Positions 5,453 through 7,042 of a stretch of DNA of 7,042 nt are shown here, piece by piece. This DNA comes from HGM04593 sp964423665 (GTDB taxonomy: Bacteria > Bacteroidota > Bacteroidia > Bacteroidales > Bacteroidaceae): NCBI GenBank assembly GCA_964423665.1, contig CAYRFX010000094.1:1-7042 (forward strand). The letters are read 5' to 3'. How positions within the stretch are numbered: the first letter of the stretch is position 1; each line of letters begins with the position of its first letter. A model generated the notes under the pieces. That model was not told where the DNA came from and made no database searches. It worked only from the letters and a program-made list of their open reading frames with translations. The position numbers were made by a program, and so were the translations under genes.

Positions 5453-6301
5453 ATGACAACATTTGACACAATAATCATTGCCATAGTCGAGGGACTCACG
5501 GAATTTCTGCCGGTCTCTTCTACCGGGCACATGATAATCACACAGAACATTTTGGGAGTCGAAAGCACCGAGTTTGTGAAAGCATTCACATTCATAATAC
5601 AGTTTGGAGCAATCCTTTCGGTGGTAGTGCTCTATTGGAAACGTTTCTTCAGGCTCAACCACACACCTGCGCCCGAGGGAGCCGGTGCCCTCAAGAGATT
5701 CCTGCACAAATATGATTTCTACTGGAAACTCCTTGTGGCATTTATCCCCGCTGCGATATTAGGGTTACTGTTAAACGACTTTATTGACGCGATGCTGGAG
5801 AGTGTAACCGTTGTAGCAGTAACACTTATAATAGGAGGTATCTTCATGCTATTCTGCGACAAAATATTCAACAAAGGAAACGAGGAGACCGAATTGACCG
5901 AGAAACGCGCCTTTTTAATAGGATTGTTCCAGTGCATATCAATGATTCCCGGCGTGTCGCGTTCAATGGCAACCATTGTTGGAGGTATGGCGCAGAAACT
6001 CACGCGCAAGGCTGCGGCAGAGTTCTCTTTCTTCCTTGCCGTGCCCACAATGTTTGCTGCTACCATATTCAAAATGTTGAAGATATTCATGGAGCCCGAT
6101 GGAATGGCAATAATAAGAGATAACATCGGCACACTGCTCATTGGAAATGCCGTGGCATTCATCGTGGCACTGCTGGCAATAAAGTTCTTTATAAGCTTTG
6201 TAACAAAGTATGGATTCAAGGCTTTTGGGTGGTACAGAATTATTGTGGGCAGCATAATTCTTGCAATGATGCTTGCCGGACACAATTTAACTATTGCGTA
6301 A
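5453..6301 (+). CDS. uppP: Undecaprenyl-diphosphatase UppP (BacA)
   Basis: Integral membrane phosphatase that converts undecaprenyl diphosphate to undecaprenyl phosphate, recycling the lipid carrier for peptidoglycan and surface glycans; overexpression of the family gives bacitracin resistance. The 282 residues show both catalytic signatures: EGLTEFLPVSSTGH (13-26), with E13, E17, S23 and H26 matching the E. coli residues E17, E21, S27 and H30 at a constant offset of four, and PGVSRS (166-171), with R170 matching E. coli R174. The residue after SRS is methionine rather than the glycine seen in E. coli. Several hydrophobic helices follow the expected polytopic plan. The stop TAA (6299-6301) is followed directly by the truB ATG at 6302. 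Length is normal for the family. Confidence 0.97.
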   Translation: MTTFDTIIIAIVEGLTEFLPVSSTGHMIITQNILGVESTEFVKAFTFIIQFGAILSVVVLYWKRFFRLNHTPAPEGAGALKRFLHKYDFYWKLLVAFIPAAILGLLLNDFIDAMLESVTVVAVTLIIGGIFMLFCDKIFNKGNEETELTEKRAFLIGLFQCISMIPGVSRSMATIVGGMAQKLTRKAAAEFSFFLAVPTMFAATIFKMLKIFMEPDGMAIIRDNIGTLLIGNAVAFIVALLAIKFFISFVTKYGFKAFGWYRIIVGSIILAMMLAGHNLTIA

Positions 6302-6994
6302 ATGGATTTTATAGCAGGAGAGGTGCTTGCAATATACAAGCCATACACATGGACATCCTTTCAAATAGTGAACAAGGTGCGCTATCACTTGAGCCGTAAG
6401 TTCGGGGTAAAAAGGTTCAAGGTGGGGCACGCCGGCACATTAGACCCGCTTGCAACAGGCGTGTTGCTTGTGTGCACCGGGAAAGCAACCAAACGTATTG
6501 AGGAGTTGCAATCCCACACAAAAGAATATGTTGCCGACATTATGCTGGGAGCCACAACCCCATCATTTGACATGGAGCACCCTGTGAATGCAACCTACCC
6601 CGTAGAGCACATCACAGAAGGACTCGTAAGAGAGGCATTGCAACAGTTTATCGGTAACATTGCGCAACGCCCGCCACTCTTTTCGGCTTGCAAAGTAGAT
6701 GGCAAACGCGCCTATGACCTCGCACGCAAAGGCAGCGACATGGAACTTGCACCCAAACAGGTGCAGATAGACGAAATTGAGTTGCTTGAATGCAACCTGC
6801 CACAAATAAAGATTCGTGTTGTTTGCGGCAAAGGCACATACATACGTTCACTGGCACGAGACATTGGCGAAACTCTTGACAGTGGAGCATATTTAACAGG
6901 ATTAACCCGCACCAGAGTGGGAGAACACAGGATTGAAAATTGCATCAACCCCGAAGAGTTCCCCGAATGGTTAGAAAAACATATAGCACTATGA
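6302..6994 (+). CDS. truB: tRNA pseudouridine(55) synthase TruB
   Basis: Isomerises U55 in the T-psi-C loop of tRNAs to pseudouridine. The 230 residues carry the catalytic block VGHAGTLDPLATGVL with the nucleophile D48, the KEY motif with the conserved active-site tyrosine around residue 76, and the C-terminal catalytic-domain block CGKGTYIRSLARDIG followed by a leucine/threonine-rich stretch (about 175-205). It is shorter than E. coli TruB (314 residues), lacking the long C-terminal PUA extension, which is usual for Bacteroidetes members. It starts on the base directly after the uppP stop codon with no Shine-Dalgarno, so translation is probably coupled. Its TGA overlaps the next ATG (ATGA at 6991-6994). 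Confidence 0.97.
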   Translation: MDFIAGEVLAIYKPYTWTSFQIVNKVRYHLSRKFGVKRFKVGHAGTLDPLATGVLLVCTGKATKRIEELQSHTKEYVADIMLGATTPSFDMEHPVNATYPVEHITEGLVREALQQFIGNIAQRPPLFSACKVDGKRAYDLARKGSDMELAPKQVQIDEIELLECNLPQIKIRVVCGKGTYIRSLARDIGETLDSGAYLTGLTRTRVGEHRIENCINPEEFPEWLEKHIAL

Positions 6995-7042
6995 GTATGA
7001 TTGACGAAAATTTTTACATCAGCTCGCAGCATATGAAGCTGT
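6991..7042 (+). CDS. queA: Probable QueA start (S-adenosylmethionine:tRNA ribosyltransferase-isomerase), 3'-truncated by the window edge
   Basis: A plus-strand frame opens with ATG at 6991, overlapping the truB TGA by four bases, and stays open to the window edge: MSMIDENFYISSQHMKL, 17 complete codons. The last three residues, MKL, come from an ATG at 7033 in the same frame and fit the usual N-terminus of QueA (MKLSxF...). Gene order in Bacteroidales (uppP, truB, queA) supports this. QueA makes epoxyqueuosine from preQ1-modified tRNA. With only 17 codons visible, the identity rests on context and the start is ambiguous (6991, 6997 or 7033). Confidence 0.5.
   Translation, partial: MSMIDENFYISSQHMKL

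Noticed and set aside
5165..5707. Minus-strand open frame of 180 codons
   Set aside because: It lies antisense to the DUF3098-type gene and the start of uppP, both with clear family motifs. Its translation is Cys/His-rich with no recognisable domain, so it is a shadow frame.
5719..6348. Minus-strand open frame of 209 codons
   Set aside because: It is antisense to the uppP core, which carries conserved catalytic residues. The hydrophobic-looking translation comes from the complement of membrane-helix codons.

Overview
The window looks like chromosomal DNA of a Bacteroidota member, most likely order Bacteroidales. The signs are gene content and order (methyltransferase, ftsX, DUF3098-type gene, uppP, truB, probable queA), A-rich translation starts mostly without a strong Shine-Dalgarno, and promoter boxes of the Bacteroidetes -7 form TAnnTTTG. 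I cannot resolve family or genus by eye. I see no transposase, integrase, CRISPR array, rRNA or tRNA gene.

Layout. Bases 1-1403 hold two plus-strand genes of unknown function. The first is cut by the left edge. The second encodes a secreted or periplasmic protein with a glycine-zipper segment. They end at a 17-bp perfect hairpin (1422-1460). Bases 1577-2908 carry miaB, a tRNA methylthiotransferase, behind its own probable promoter. A 23-bp perfect hairpin (2923-2972) separates miaB from a convergent small pspC-type gene (3187-3002, minus strand) and could terminate both. The divergent intergenic region 3188-3409 holds candidate -7 boxes for both directions and an 11-bp tandem repeat on the pspC side.

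From 3410 to the right edge runs a tight plus-strand operon: a SAM-dependent methyltransferase with an N-terminal cysteine-rich zinc-ribbon-like module, ftsX (4-base ATGA overlap), a two-TM DUF3098-type protein, uppP, truB (starting on the base after the uppP stop) and the start of what is probably queA (again an ATGA overlap).

How they fit together. The operon mixes envelope functions (FtsX in septal peptidoglycan hydrolysis control, UppP in recycling the undecaprenyl carrier lipid) with tRNA modification (TruB pseudouridine 55, probable QueA queuosine), and MiaB in the separate unit upstream is also a tRNA modifier. The least understood parts are the exported glycine-zipper protein and its neighbour, the methyltransferase translationally coupled to ftsX, and the small membrane protein between ftsX and uppP. 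I found no convincing evidence of a wholly new defence or mobile system; this is mostly core chromosome with a few uncharacterised parts.
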